Source: Limimaricola sp. G21655-S1 (lineage in GTDB: Bacteria; Pseudomonadota; Alphaproteobacteria; Rhodobacterales; Rhodobacteraceae). Taken from it: 64,000 nucleotides of DNA. Made by a program: the position numbers and the translations under genes. Location: assembly GCF_027213785.1 (NCBI RefSeq), contig NZ_JAPWGO010000011.1:62001-126000 (forward strand), given 5' to 3'. Under the pieces are notes generated by a model. It ran no database searches, had not been told where the DNA came from, and saw nothing but the letters and a program-made list of their open reading frames with translations. Each line of letters begins with the position of its first letter. Position 1 is the stretch's first letter. Positions 1 through 8,501 of this stretch are shown here, piece after piece.

Positions 1-18
1 CTGATCGCCGCAGAGTGA
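1..18 (+). CDS. 3' end of an upstream gene, possibly a TRAP substrate-binding protein
   Basis: The first 18 bases read in frame as five codons (LIAAE) and a TGA stop. The rest lies outside the window. Because a GC hairpin and then dctQ and dctM follow, the usual order dctP-hairpin-dctQ-dctM suggests this is the tail of a dctP-type binding protein gene. Five residues cannot prove it, so the call rests on context only. Confidence 0.3.
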   Translation: MIAAE

Positions 19-39
19 TCCGGCCCGGCTGAGCGAAAC

Positions 40-65
40 CCGGCCCCCGATCCGTCGGGGGCCGG
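40..65 (+). terminator. GC hairpin between upstream gene and dctQ
   Basis: Perfect 11-bp stem (CCGGCCCCCGA-type arm at 40-50, complementary arm 55-65) with a TCCG loop and no following T-run. It resembles an attenuator or mRNA-stabilising 3' hairpin rather than a full terminator, since dctQ follows with its own ribosome-binding site. Confidence 0.6.
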
Positions 66-103
66 TCACGACAGAACCCCGCAAGGCGGCAAGGGAGAGG
101 GCA

Positions 104-907
104 GTGTCCATCAGGGCGACGACATCCATCAAGGACATCCTGTGGCCGGCGGTCTTCACCGCCTGCATGGCATGGCTGGTCTGGTACTTTCCGCGGTTCA
201 TCGTCTTCGCGGGGCTGGCCAACGACAACCTCAACTCGGGCTATCTCGGCGCCGGGCCGATCGATTTCGCGATCATGGCCGGGGCGGTCGTGGCGCTGGT
301 GATGGGGCTGCGCCATGCCCGCACCACCGCGGGCGAAGGGGTGATCGAGACGCCGATCGACCGGCTCAGCCTGTTCCTCGGCCGGGTCACCATGCTGCTC
401 GTGGTGATCCTCGTGGCGGTGATGTTCTACGAGGTGATGCTGCGCTACATCTTCGAGCGGCCGACGCTCTGGGCCAACGAGCTGAGCCTGTGGATGGCCG
501 GGTTCATCTTCCTGCTCTCGGGGCTCTACTCGATGCAGCAGCGCAACCACATCCGCATCTACCTGCTCTACGACGTGCTGCCGCGACCGGTGCAGCGGAT
601 CTGCGACGTGATCTCCACCGCGCTGATCTGCGTCTTCGCCTTCGCGATGATCTGGGGCTCGTGGAACGAGGCGCGCGACAAGTTCCTGCGCTGGGAGACC
701 TTCGGCACCGCCTTCGACCCGCCGATCCCCGCCACTCTCAAGCCGCTGGTGCTTCTGGTGATCGTGCTGGTCTCGCTTCAGGCGATCGCGAACCTGATCG
801 CCGATTGGAACAAGGGCCCCGAGAGCCACGGGGTGATCGACGAGGGCGAGGTCGAGGACATGATCCAGACCGCCCGCGCGCAGCACGAACAGGGAAGACA
901 CGACTGA
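104..907 (+). CDS. TRAP transporter small permease, long form (DctQ family)
   Basis: Small membrane subunit of a tripartite ATP-independent periplasmic transporter, 267 aa. The start is GTG at 104, preceded by GGGAGAGG. The DctQ core runs from about residue 86 to the end with four predicted membrane helices. The N-terminal ~85 residues add two more hydrophobic segments (about 12-30 and 52-68), making it much longer than the usual 160-200 aa. This long form pairs with long DctM proteins, as in the FcbT2/FcbT3 (mannitol/chloroaromatic) subclass. Its stop overlaps the dctM start by one base (TGATG), so the two are translationally coupled. The substrate is unknown; context suggests a sugar acid. 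Confidence 0.88.
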   Translation: MSIRATTSIKDILWPAVFTACMAWLVWYFPRFIVFAGLANDNLNSGYLGAGPIDFAIMAGAVVALVMGLRHARTTAGEGVIETPIDRLSLFLGRVTMLLVVILVAVMFYEVMLRYIFERPTLWANELSLWMAGFIFLLSGLYSMQQRNHIRIYLLYDVLPRPVQRICDVISTALICVFAFAMIWGSWNEARDKFLRWETFGTAFDPPIPATLKPLVLLVIVLVSLQAIANLIADWNKGPESHGVIDEGEVEDMIQTARAQHEQGRHD

Positions 908-2502
908 TGTTCGATATCGGAACCATCTCGACGCTGCTGCTCCTGGCGATGCTCGGGCTTCTGGCCATCGGCATGCCGCTGGGCTTCGCCTCGGCCGTGC
1001 TCGCCGTGGGCGTGCTGGTGATGAAGTTCGGCCCGGACCTGCTCTTCGCCAATTTCGGCACCGGGCCGCTCAACATCCTGGCGCAGCGGATCTACGGCCT
1101 GCTCACCGACTACGTGCTGATATCGATCCCGCTCTTCATCTTCATGGCGAACCTGCTGGAGCGATCCGGCATCGCCGCCGAGATGTACAACTCGCTCAAT
1201 GTCTGGCTGAACCGGACCCGTGGCGGCATCGCCATCGTCACCTCGATCATGGCGGTGATCATGGCGGCGATGTCGGGCATCATCGGCGGCGAGGTGGTGC
1301 TTCTGGGCCTGATCGCGCTGCCGCAGATGCTGCGGCTGGGATACGACCGCAACCTCGCCATCGGCACGATCTGCGCCAGCGGTTCCCTGGGCACCATGAT
1401 CCCGCCCTCGATCGTGCTGATCATCTACGGGCTGATCACCGAGACCTCGATCAAGGCGCTGTTCACCGCTTCGTTCCTGCCGGGCTTCATCCTCGCCTCG
1501 TTCTTCATCATCTACATCGTGGTGCGCACCCGCCTGAACCCGGCGCTGGCGCCGCTGCCCGATCTCGACCCGTCCGAGCCGGAGCTGGCCGAGAAGCGCA
1601 AGCTGTTCGGGACCTTCCTTCTGACGATCATCGGCGGCTTCGCGGGCGCGCTGTTCCTGCGGGCCCTGTTCCTGACCGTGACCGGGCAGAACGCGGCGCG
1701 CGAAGGCGTGGCCGACATCGCCTTCGGCACCCCGGCATATGTCGCGATCTTCGGCGTGGTGACGCTGGCGGCGCTGGGGCTGATCTTCGGGGTGATGGGG
1801 CGCGAGCGGTTCCGCACCTCGTGGTCGATGGGCAAGGGCCTCGTCGGGCCGATGGTCGTCATCGGCGTGGTGCTGGGCTCGATCTATGGCGGCATCACCG
1901 GCATCACCGAGGCGGCCGGGATGGGCGTCATCGCGGTGGGCGTGATCGCCGCCCTCAGGGGCGAGATGAGCTTCAACCTGCTGTGGGAGGCGCTCAAGCG
2001 GACGCTGAAATCGACCGGCACGATCATCTGGGTGACGATCGGCGCGACGGCGCTGGCGGGGGCCTATACCATCGCGGGCGGGCCGACCTTCATCGCCTCG
2101 ACCATCGTCGGCAGCGACCTGCCCACCATGGGGGTGATCCTGATCATGATGGCGATCTTCCTGGTGCTGGGCGCCTTCATGGACTGGGTCGGCATCGTGC
2201 TCTTGGTGATCCCGGTGTTCCTGCCGATCATCCTGCGGCTGCCGATCGAGGAAATCGGCCTGTTCGGCACGCTGGAGCCCGCGCATCTGTCGATCTGGTT
2301 CGGGGTGGTGTTCTGCATGAACATGCAGGTGAGCTTCCTCAGCCCGCCCTTCGGCCCGGCGGCCTTCTACCTCAAATCCGTGGCGCCGCCCGAGATCTCG
2401 CTGACCGACATCTTCCGCGGCTTCCTGCCCTTCATCGCGATCCAGCTCGCAGCCCTGTCCCTGCTGCTGATCTGGCCGCCGCTGGTGTCGGTGTTCCTCT
2501 AG
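907..2502 (+). CDS. TRAP transporter large permease, long form (DctM family)
   Basis: Large membrane subunit that carries the Na+-coupled transport path, 531 aa, strongly hydrophobic throughout. Motifs such as GIIGGEVVLLGLIALP and GSLGTMIPPSIVLIIYG are typical of the DctM repeats. It is about 100 residues longer than the second DctM in this window (59284-60564). The extra length is mainly a loop plus helices at about residues 205-300, matching the FcbT3-like subclass. The ATG at 907 overlaps the dctQ stop. A perfect hairpin follows the stop and separates it from the dehydratase gene, so downstream genes may be co-transcribed at reduced level. Confidence 0.92.
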   Translation: MFDIGTISTLLLLAMLGLLAIGMPLGFASAVLAVGVLVMKFGPDLLFANFGTGPLNILAQRIYGLLTDYVLISIPLFIFMANLLERSGIAAEMYNSLNVWLNRTRGGIAIVTSIMAVIMAAMSGIIGGEVVLLGLIALPQMLRLGYDRNLAIGTICASGSLGTMIPPSIVLIIYGLITETSIKALFTASFLPGFILASFFIIYIVVRTRLNPALAPLPDLDPSEPELAEKRKLFGTFLLTIIGGFAGALFLRALFLTVTGQNAAREGVADIAFGTPAYVAIFGVVTLAALGLIFGVMGRERFRTSWSMGKGLVGPMVVIGVVLGSIYGGITGITEAAGMGVIAVGVIAALRGEMSFNLLWEALKRTLKSTGTIIWVTIGATALAGAYTIAGGPTFIASTIVGSDLPTMGVILIMMAIFLVLGAFMDWVGIVLLVIPVFLPIILRLPIEEIGLFGTLEPAHLSIWFGVVFCMNMQVSFLSPPFGPAAFYLKSVAPPEISLTDIFRGFLPFIAIQLAALSLLLIWPPLVSVFL

Positions 2503-2509
2503 GCCAACC

Positions 2510-2532
2510 GGGCGGGCCGTGACGGCCCGCCC
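2510..2532 (+). terminator. GC hairpin downstream of dctM
   Basis: Perfect 10-bp stem GGGCGGGCCG (2510-2519) with its complement at 2523-2532 and a TGA loop, 7 bases after the dctM stop and 23 bases before the next start codon. There is no clear T-run, so partial termination (attenuation) within an operon is more likely than a full stop. Confidence 0.6.
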
Positions 2533-2555
2533 CTCCCATTCGAGAGACCTCGCCC

Positions 2556-4049
2556 ATGTCCGCCCTGATCCGACTAGACGCCGCAGACAACGTCGCCACC
2601 GCGCGCCGCGCCATCAGCCCCGGCGAGGAGGGGGCGACGACCCCGGTGCCGCGCGGCCACAAGATGGCGCTGGAGCCGATCCCCGCAGGGGCGGCCGTGA
2701 CCAAATACGCGCAGGTGATCGGTTACGCCGCCGAGGACATCCCGGCGGGGGCGCATGTGCATGTCCACAACCTCGCCTTCCGCGACATCGACCACGAACA
2801 CGCCTTCGGCTCGAACCTGCGGCCCGCGCCTGCGCCCGAGCGGCGCGATCACTTCATGGGCTACCGACGGGCCACCGGGCGGGTCGGCACCCGCAACTAC
2901 ATCGCGGTGCTCACATCGGTGAACTGCTCGGCCACCGCGGCGCGGCTGATCGCGCAGGCCTTCACGCCCGAGAAGCTGGCCGCCTATCCCAATGTCGACG
3001 GCGTCGTGGCCTTCGTGCATGGCACGGGCTGCGCCATGGGCGGCGACGGCACCGGGTTCGAGCTGTTGCAGCGGACGCTGTGGGGCTATGCGCGCAACCC
3101 CAATGTCGGCGGCGTGCTGATGGCGGGGCTGGGCTGCGAGATGATGCAGATCGACTGGCTGATCGAGGCTTACGGCCTCACCCCCGGCCCGCTGTTCCGC
3201 ACGATGAACATCCAGGACGTGGGCGGGCTGCGCCGCACGGTCGAGGCCGGTGTGGCGGCGATCGAGGAGATGCTGCCCGAGGTCGACAAGGCGCGGCGCG
3301 AGGAATGCCCGGCCTCGGAGCTGATGGTGGCGCTGCAATGCGGCGGCTCGGACGCGTGGTCGGGGATCACCGCCAACCCGGCGGTCGGTTACGCCTGCGA
3401 CCTTCTGGTGGCGCAGGGCGGCACCGGGGTGCTGGCCGAGACGCCCGAGATCTACGGCGCCGAGCACCTGCTGACCGCGCGCGCGGCGAAGCCGGAGGTC
3501 GGCGAGAAGCTGATCGGGCTGATCGAGTGGTGGCGCGACTACACCGCGCGCAACCGCGGCTCGATGGACAACAACCCCTCGCCCGGCAACAAGGCGGGCG
3601 GGCTGACGACGATCCTCGAGAAATCACTCGGCGCGGCGGCCAAGGGCGGCACGACGCCGCTCATGGGCGTCTACCGCTATGCCGAGCCGGTGACCGAAAA
3701 GGGCTTCGTCTTCATGGACAGCCCCGGCTACGATCCGGCCAGCGTGACCGGGCAGATCGCGAGCGGTTGCAACCTCGTGGCCTTCACCACCGGGCGCGGC
3801 TCGGCCTTCGGCGCCAAGCCGTCGCCCTCGATGAAGATCGCGACCAATTCCGAGATGTTCGCCCGGATGGAGGAGGACATGGACATCGATGCGGGCCGCA
3901 TCCTGACGGGCGGCGCGACGGTCGAGCAGGTCGGGCGCGAGATCTACGAGACATGGCTGCGCATGGCCTCGGGCGAGACATCGAAATCCGAGGCGCAGGG
4001 GCTTGGCGATTACGAGTTCGTGCCCTGGCAGGTCGGGGCGGTGATGTGA
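2556..4049 (+). CDS. UxaA/GarD-family sugar-acid dehydratase (altronate/galactarate dehydratase-like)
   Basis: Predicted cytoplasmic metal-dependent dehydratase that converts an aldonate or aldarate to a 2-keto-3-deoxy acid, 497 aa (family length). An N-terminal SAF domain (about 1-80) is joined to the UxaA catalytic part, which begins with the family motif GRVGTRNYI (about 109-117). Later landmarks include GCAMGGDGTG, LQCGGSD and GNKAGGLTTI, the last typical of altronate hydrolases. It lies between dctQM and an SDR dehydrogenase, so import, dehydration and oxidation of a sugar acid are the likely sequence. The exact sugar acid cannot be read from sequence. Confidence 0.85.
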   Translation: MSALIRLDAADNVATARRAISPGEEGATTPVPRGHKMALEPIPAGAAVTKYAQVIGYAAEDIPAGAHVHVHNLAFRDIDHEHAFGSNLRPAPAPERRDHFMGYRRATGRVGTRNYIAVLTSVNCSATAARLIAQAFTPEKLAAYPNVDGVVAFVHGTGCAMGGDGTGFELLQRTLWGYARNPNVGGVLMAGLGCEMMQIDWLIEAYGLTPGPLFRTMNIQDVGGLRRTVEAGVAAIEEMLPEVDKARREECPASELMVALQCGGSDAWSGITANPAVGYACDLLVAQGGTGVLAETPEIYGAEHLLTARAAKPEVGEKLIGLIEWWRDYTARNRGSMDNNPSPGNKAGGLTTILEKSLGAAAKGGTTPLMGVYRYAEPVTEKGFVFMDSPGYDPASVTGQIASGCNLVAFTTGRGSAFGAKPSPSMKIATNSEMFARMEEDMDIDAGRILTGGATVEQVGREIYETWLRMASGETSKSEAQGLGDYEFVPWQVGAVM

Positions 4050-4059
4050 GGAGAGGCAG

Positions 4060-4776
4060 ATGAGACTGACAGGCAAGCGCGCCTTCGTCACGGCGGCGGG
4101 GCAGGGGATCGGCCGGGCCATCGCCGAGGCCTATGCCCGCGAGGGGGCCGAGGTGCTCGCGACCGATCTCGACGGCGGCAAGGTCGCGGATATCGGCGGC
4201 CGCGCGCTCGACGTGACCGACAAGGCGGCGCTGCAGGCGGCGGTGCGTGAGGCGGCGCCCGACATCCTCGTCAACTGCGCGGGCATCGTGCATGCGGGCT
4301 CGATCATGGAGGCCAGCGACGCCGATCTCGACTTCGCCTTCGCGCTCAACGTGCGGGCGCAGTTCCACGCGATGCAGGCGGCGCTGCCGGGCATGGTCGA
4401 GCGGGGCGGGGGGGCGATCGTCAACATCGCCTCGGTCTGCTCCTCGATCCTCTCGGCGCCGAACCGCTTCGTCTATGGCACCACCAAGGCCTCGGTCATC
4501 GCGATGACCAAGTCGGTGGCCAAGGATTTCGTAACGCAGGGCATCCGCGCCAACGCGATCTGCCCCGGCACCGTCGACAGCCCGTCGCTGCACGAGCGGC
4601 TGCGGGCCACGGGCGATTACGAGGCGGCGATGGCCGCCTTCATCGGGCGCCAGCCGATGGGCCGGATCGGCCGGGCGGAGGAGGTCGCGGCGCTGGCGGT
4701 GTATCTGGGCTCCGACGAGGCGGCATTCACCACCGGACAGGCGCATATCATCGATGGCGGCTGGGCCAACGGCTGA
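4060..4776 (+). CDS. SDR dehydrogenase, BDH2/DHRS6-like (2-keto-3-deoxy sugar acid dehydrogenase candidate)
   Basis: Short-chain NAD(P)-dependent dehydrogenase, 238 aa. It has a Rossmann glycine motif (TAAGQGIGRA), NAG (residue ~75), a catalytic Ser and the Y-x3-K pair (YGTTK). The segment TKASVIAMTKSVAKDF...CPGTVDSPSL closely follows the DHRS6/BDH2 group, which also contains bacterial 2-keto-3-deoxy-L-fuconate dehydrogenases. The preceding dehydratase would supply such a substrate. A GGAGAGG ribosome-binding site sits 6 bases before the ATG. The stop overlaps the next start by one base (TGATG). Confidence 0.85.
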   Translation: MRLTGKRAFVTAAGQGIGRAIAEAYAREGAEVLATDLDGGKVADIGGRALDVTDKAALQAAVREAAPDILVNCAGIVHAGSIMEASDADLDFAFALNVRAQFHAMQAALPGMVERGGGAIVNIASVCSSILSAPNRFVYGTTKASVIAMTKSVAKDFVTQGIRANAICPGTVDSPSLHERLRATGDYEAAMAAFIGRQPMGRIGRAEEVAALAVYLGSDEAAFTTGQAHIIDGGWANG

Positions 4777-5651
4777 TGGAGGCGGTGCGCCCGCGCGAGG
4801 AACGGACCGGCTTCGGACTGGTGCTGATGGGCTGCGCGGTGGGGTTCTTCACCTGCATCGACACCTCGGCGAAATGGCTGATCCTCGCCGGGTTCCCGGC
4901 CTTGCAGGTGGTCTTCGCGCGCTATGCGGGGCACCTGCTGCTGTCGCTGGCGCTCTACATGCCCGGCGGCGGTCTGGCACAGTTCCGCTCGGCGCGGCCG
5001 ATGCTGCAATTCCTGCGCTCCTCCTTCCTGCTGGGCAGCACCTTTCTCAACTTCACGGCGCTGAACTACCTGCCGCTGACCGTCACCACGACGGTGATGT
5101 TCGCCGGACCGATCGCGGTGACGCTCCTGTCGATCCCGATGCTGGGCGAGCGGGTCGGCATTAGGCGTCTCGTGGCGGTGCTGGTCGGGTTCTCGGGCGT
5201 GCTGGTGGTGGTGCAGCCCTGGGGTGCGGCGTTCCACCCGGCGATGATCCTGTCGCTGGGCGCGCTGAGCTGCGCTTCGCTCTATTTCGTGCTGACGCGG
5301 ATGATCGCCGGGGCCGAGAGCACGGCGACGAGCCAGCTCTGGTCGAGCGGGCTGTCGACGCTGGTGATCGCGCCGATGGTGCTGCCGGTCTGGCAATGGC
5401 CCACGACCCTGCTGGAGGGGGTGATGCTTTGCGCGATCGGGCTGTTCGGCGGGGTGGGCCACATCCTCGCCACCGTGGCGCATCGCTTCGCCGATGCCTC
5501 GCTGCTGGCGCCGGTGGTCTATATCCAGATCCTCTTCGCCTCGCTGGCGAGCATCCTCGTCTTCGCGACATGGCCCACCCCCTGGACGCTTCTGGGCGGC
5601 GCGATCATCGTCGCGGCGGGGGGCTATATCTGGAACCGCGAGCGGCGCTAG
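4776..5651 (+). CDS. DMT-superfamily transporter with two EamA domains
   Basis: Integral membrane protein of 291 aa with about ten hydrophobic helices arranged as two EamA repeats (about 12-145 and 155-288), the usual architecture of drug/metabolite transporters. Family members export amino acids, drugs or metabolites; the substrate here is unknown. It is translationally coupled to the SDR gene. Its TAG stop shares the palindromic bases CTAG (5648-5651) with the stop of the convergent GntR gene, so no terminator can lie between the two. Confidence 0.85.
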   Translation: MEAVRPREERTGFGLVLMGCAVGFFTCIDTSAKWLILAGFPALQVVFARYAGHLLLSLALYMPGGGLAQFRSARPMLQFLRSSFLLGSTFLNFTALNYLPLTVTTTVMFAGPIAVTLLSIPMLGERVGIRRLVAVLVGFSGVLVVVQPWGAAFHPAMILSLGALSCASLYFVLTRMIAGAESTATSQLWSSGLSTLVIAPMVLPVWQWPTTLLEGVMLCAIGLFGGVGHILATVAHRFADASLLAPVVYIQILFASLASILVFATWPTPWTLLGGAIIVAAGGYIWNRERR

Positions 5652-6403
5652 GCACCGCTGCCCCAGGCGCGGATGCGGTCGGCGACGCGGGCGTCCGGCG
5701 CGCCGCCCTCCTCGCGCTCGCGCCAGCGGTCGAGCAGCGGCTGGCCCGAGTTGCGGCAATGCACCCGCATGGCGCGGCGCGCGACCTCGGTGTCGGCGGC
5801 GGCGAATGCGTCGAGGATCGCGAGGTGTTCGGCCTCGTAGAAGCGCGCCACGTCGGCCGCGTCGCGGCGGTTGTTGGCACGGGTCCATTCGGGAAAGCGC
5901 CGGCGGGCGCGCCAGAACTCCTCGACGATGCCGACGAAGACCGAGTTGCCGGTGGCCCGCGCGATGGTGACGTGGAAGTCCCGGTCGAGCCGCTCGACCT
6001 CCGAGAGCGGCAAGGCGGGGTCGGCCATGCCGGCGACCAGCCCGCGCAGATGCGCGAGATCCGAGGCATCCACGAAGGGCGCGGCGGCGGCGGCGATCTC
6101 GGGCTCGATCCGGTAGCGCGCCTCGACCAGCTCGTAGAAGCCGGGCTGGGCCGGCGGCTCGGACGGGGCCTCGGGCAGCGTTTCGGCGACGAAGGCGCCG
6201 GCGCCGAAACGGGTGACCACGTAGCCCATCAGCTCCAGAGCGATCATCGCCTCGCGCACCGTGGTGCGGCTGACGCCCAAGCGTTCGACCAGATCCTTGT
6301 CGGCGGGCATCTTGGCGCCGGGGGCGAGATCGCCCGCGCGGATCGCGGCGGCGATCTCATCGGCCACGAGCCGGTAGCGCGGGGTCTGGATGATGGGCTT
6401 CAC
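5648..6403 (-). CDS. GntR-family regulator with FCD ligand domain (FadR subfamily)
   Basis: Transcription factor of 251 aa. A winged helix-turn-helix (about 8-75, with RLGVSRTTVREAMIALELMGYV) is followed by an all-helical FCD domain (about 95-230) that binds small organic acids, usually through a metal. The start is a GTG at 6401-6403, preceded by AAAGGATC. It is the last gene of a minus-strand series starting near 11078. It is the best candidate regulator for the two TGGTATACCA palindromes at 11131 and 13183, a core that matches FadR-subfamily operators such as those of ExuR/UxuR. The regulator-site link is inferred. Confidence 0.87.
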   Translation of the reverse strand: MKPIIQTPRYRLVADEIAAAIRAGDLAPGAKMPADKDLVERLGVSRTTVREAMIALELMGYVVTRFGAGAFVAETLPEAPSEPPAQPGFYELVEARYRIEPEIAAAAAPFVDASDLAHLRGLVAGMADPALPLSEVERLDRDFHVTIARATGNSVFVGIVEEFWRARRRFPEWTRANNRRDAADVARFYEAEHLAILDAFAAADTEVARRAMRVHCRNSGQPLLDRWREREEGGAPDARVADRIRAWGSGA

Positions 6404-6420
6404 GCGATCCTTTCTGCGGC

Positions 6421-7383
6421 TCAGGCCGGCCGGTCGTCCTCGAGATAGTAGCGCACGTTCTCCTCGAAGCTCGCATCGGCCTCGAGCCCGAGCGCCAGCG
6501 CCTTGGCAGGATCGTAGTCGAAACGCCAGCCCGACACGATGTCACGGATCGCCGGGTCGTCCTCGAAGCGGATGAGCTTCGCCGGCTCGGGCCCCGCCAC
6601 CGCCGTCATCGCCTCGATCATCTGGCGGATGGTGAGGGTGCGGCCGGGCATCGTCATGGTGCGGCTCTGGCCCAGATCGGCGGCCGCGATCTCGGCGCCG
6701 CGGATCAGGTTCTCGACGCAGAGCCGCGGGCTCAGGTAGTAATGCGGGAATTCCGGATCGACCGGGCAGACCGCCTCTTCGCCGTTCAGCGGTTCGCGGA
6801 TGATCGAGGACATGAAGGAGGAGGCGGCGCGGTTCGGGCGGCCCGGGCGCACCGAGATCGTCGGCAGGCGCAGCGTCCGGCCATCGACGAAGCCCCGGCG
6901 CGAGTAGTCGTTGACCAGAAGCTCGCCGATCGCCTTCTGGGTGCCGTAGGAGGTCTGCGGGTTCGGGATGGTCCAGTCGCGGATCGGGTCGGGCACCTCG
7001 CCGCCGAACACCGCGAGGGACGAGGTGAAGACCAGCACCGGGGCGCGGCCCTGCAGGCGCAGGCTCTCCAGCACGTTCAGCGCGCCGTGCAGGTTGACGT
7101 TCATGCCGTCCTCGAACTCGGCCTCGGCGTGGCTGGACACCACGGCGGCGAGCAGGAACACCGCGTCGAAGCCCGGCGCGATGAGCGCGTTCACCGCCGC
7201 GCGGTCGGTGATGTCGCAGGCGGTGCGGGCGACCTCGAAGGGCGCGTCGAGCGGGGCGGGGGCGGCGATGTCGGCCAGCGTCAGCCCGGCGATCTCGCGG
7301 CCGCGCAGTTCCCCGCGCGCGATGAGGCGGCGGGCCAGCTTCTGGCCCAGAAAGCCGCCGCCGCCGATAATCAGGATGTTCAT
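6421..7383 (-). CDS. NAD-dependent epimerase/dehydratase-family dehydrogenase, DenD-like
   Basis: Extended SDR of 320 aa with the N-terminal NAD motif GGGGFLGQ and a YGTQK (Y-x3-K) active site. The stretch FLLAAVVSSHAEAEFEDGMNVN is characteristic of the D-erythronate dehydrogenase (DenD) group, which oxidises four-carbon aldonates. I chose the ATG at 7381-7383 because it gives MNILIIGGGG as the N-terminus with GGAAAG upstream; a longer reading would add an unlikely Pro/Arg/Ser-rich extension through the upstream hairpin. It lies downstream of the orphan TRAP binding protein gene, so that protein may bind its substrate. Activity on erythronate is an analogy. Confidence 0.8.
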   Translation of the reverse strand: MNILIIGGGGFLGQKLARRLIARGELRGREIAGLTLADIAAPAPLDAPFEVARTACDITDRAAVNALIAPGFDAVFLLAAVVSSHAEAEFEDGMNVNLHGALNVLESLRLQGRAPVLVFTSSLAVFGGEVPDPIRDWTIPNPQTSYGTQKAIGELLVNDYSRRGFVDGRTLRLPTISVRPGRPNRAASSFMSSIIREPLNGEEAVCPVDPEFPHYYLSPRLCVENLIRGAEIAAADLGQSRTMTMPGRTLTIRQMIEAMTAVAGPEPAKLIRFEDDPAIRDIVSGWRFDYDPAKALALGLEADASFEENVRYYLEDDRPA

Positions 7384-7407
7384 TGGGTCACTTTCCAGTC
7401 TGGGGGC

Positions 7408-7428
7408 GGGGGGCCGGAGCGGCCCCCC
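7408..7428 (-). terminator. GC hairpin between TRAP binding-protein gene and denD-like gene
   Basis: Perfect 9-bp stem (GGGGGGCCG at 7408-7416 and its complement at 7420-7428) with a GAG loop, 7 bases past the binding-protein stop. This fits the usual way of making binding protein in excess over downstream products. Confidence 0.6.
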
Positions 7429-7435
7429 GGACGGC

Positions 7436-8449
7436 TCAGTCGCGCAGGCCGATCCGCTCGAGGAACTCGAGGTGGCTGTCGACGATGGCGCGGGCCTCCG
7501 GCGTCTTGGCGGCCCAGACCTCCCAGGTGTCGGTCGCGGCCTTGCGGAAGGTGGCGCGATCCTCGGCCGACCAGTCATGCAGCGTCACGCCCTTCTCGGG
7601 CAGCGCGTCGAGCGCCTCGCCATTGTCGACGATCACCTGCGTCATCAGCCCCAGCGCGAGGCTGTCCATCGAGACCTTGAGGATCTCGCGATGCGCCTCG
7701 GGCATCGCCTCCCATGTCGCGGTCGAGCAGGCGAGGTGGTCCGAGGACATCGAGTGGAAGCCCGGATAGGTGGTGTGGGTGGCGATGTCGTAGATGCCCA
7801 GCCCCACATTGTTGGCCAGCGTCGAGGCGTCGGCGCCGTCGATGATCCCGGTCTCCAGCGCCGTGAAGATCTCGGTGAAATCCATCACCACCGGCTTGGC
7901 GCCGAGCGCCGCGAAGATCTCCGACTCCATCCCCGGGGGCGAGCGGAACTTGAAGTTCTGCAGGTCCGAGATGCCGCTCAGCGGCTTGGTCGAGTTGAGC
8001 GATTCCTGCCCGCCGAGCCAGGCGCCGACGAACTCCATGCCGTTGGCGTTGTAGAGCTCGTTGATCTGCTCGCGACCGCCGCCATGCTGGATCCAGGCCA
8101 GGAACTGCAGCGGCGTGTCGTAGCCGCCCATCACGTCGGCCACGAACTGGAAGGCCGGGTTCTTGCCGGTCTGGTAGGAGCCGTTGGTCATGTCGCAGTC
8201 GAGGATGCCGTTGGCGGCGGCGTCGAAGGTCTCGGCGGATTTGACCACCGCCGAGGAGTAGAACATCTCGATCGAGATGTCCCCGCCGGACATCTTCTCG
8301 ACCTTCTCGACCCATTGCGCGGCCTGCTGGCCGGCGGGCGATTCAGGCGATTGCTGGGTCTGGACGCGCAGCGTTGTGGTCTGCGCGGCCGCGGTTCCCG
8401 CGAGCAGGGCCGCGGTGCCGATGGCGGCGAGCGACGAGACGATCTTCAT
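7436..8449 (-). CDS. TRAP transporter substrate-binding protein (DctP family), no adjacent permease
   Basis: Periplasmic solute receptor of 337 aa with a cleavable signal peptide (hydrophobic 6-20, cut near AAAQ). The conserved DctP arginine that grips the substrate carboxylate is in the segment FKFRSP. The ATG at 8447-8449 has GGGAGGG in front; a longer frame would put the signal peptide internally. The gene has no dctQM beside it on the same strand. The only local permeases are at 104-2502, which appear to have their own binding protein upstream. It may be an alternative receptor for those permeases or serve genes elsewhere. Confidence 0.88.
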   Translation of the reverse strand: MKIVSSLAAIGTAALLAGTAAAQTTTLRVQTQQSPESPAGQQAAQWVEKVEKMSGGDISIEMFYSSAVVKSAETFDAAANGILDCDMTNGSYQTGKNPAFQFVADVMGGYDTPLQFLAWIQHGGGREQINELYNANGMEFVGAWLGGQESLNSTKPLSGISDLQNFKFRSPPGMESEIFAALGAKPVVMDFTEIFTALETGIIDGADASTLANNVGLGIYDIATHTTYPGFHSMSSDHLACSTATWEAMPEAHREILKVSMDSLALGLMTQVIVDNGEALDALPEKGVTLHDWSAEDRATFRKAATDTWEVWAAKTPEARAIVDSHLEFLERIGLRD

Positions 8450-8501
8450 GGTTCCCTCCCTGTGAAATCCTCCACCGGGAGCCTGCCGCAGGGTCATCAA
8501 G

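Noticed and set aside
142-907. dctM read from 142 as a 786-aa protein
   Set aside because: The added N-terminal part is the out-of-frame shadow of dctQ. The true start at 907 overlaps the dctQ stop and begins a proper membrane segment.
778-2286. 502-codon minus-strand frame opposite dctM
   Set aside because: Asp/His/Arg-rich product typical of the antisense of hydrophobic membrane proteins. dctM is unmistakable.
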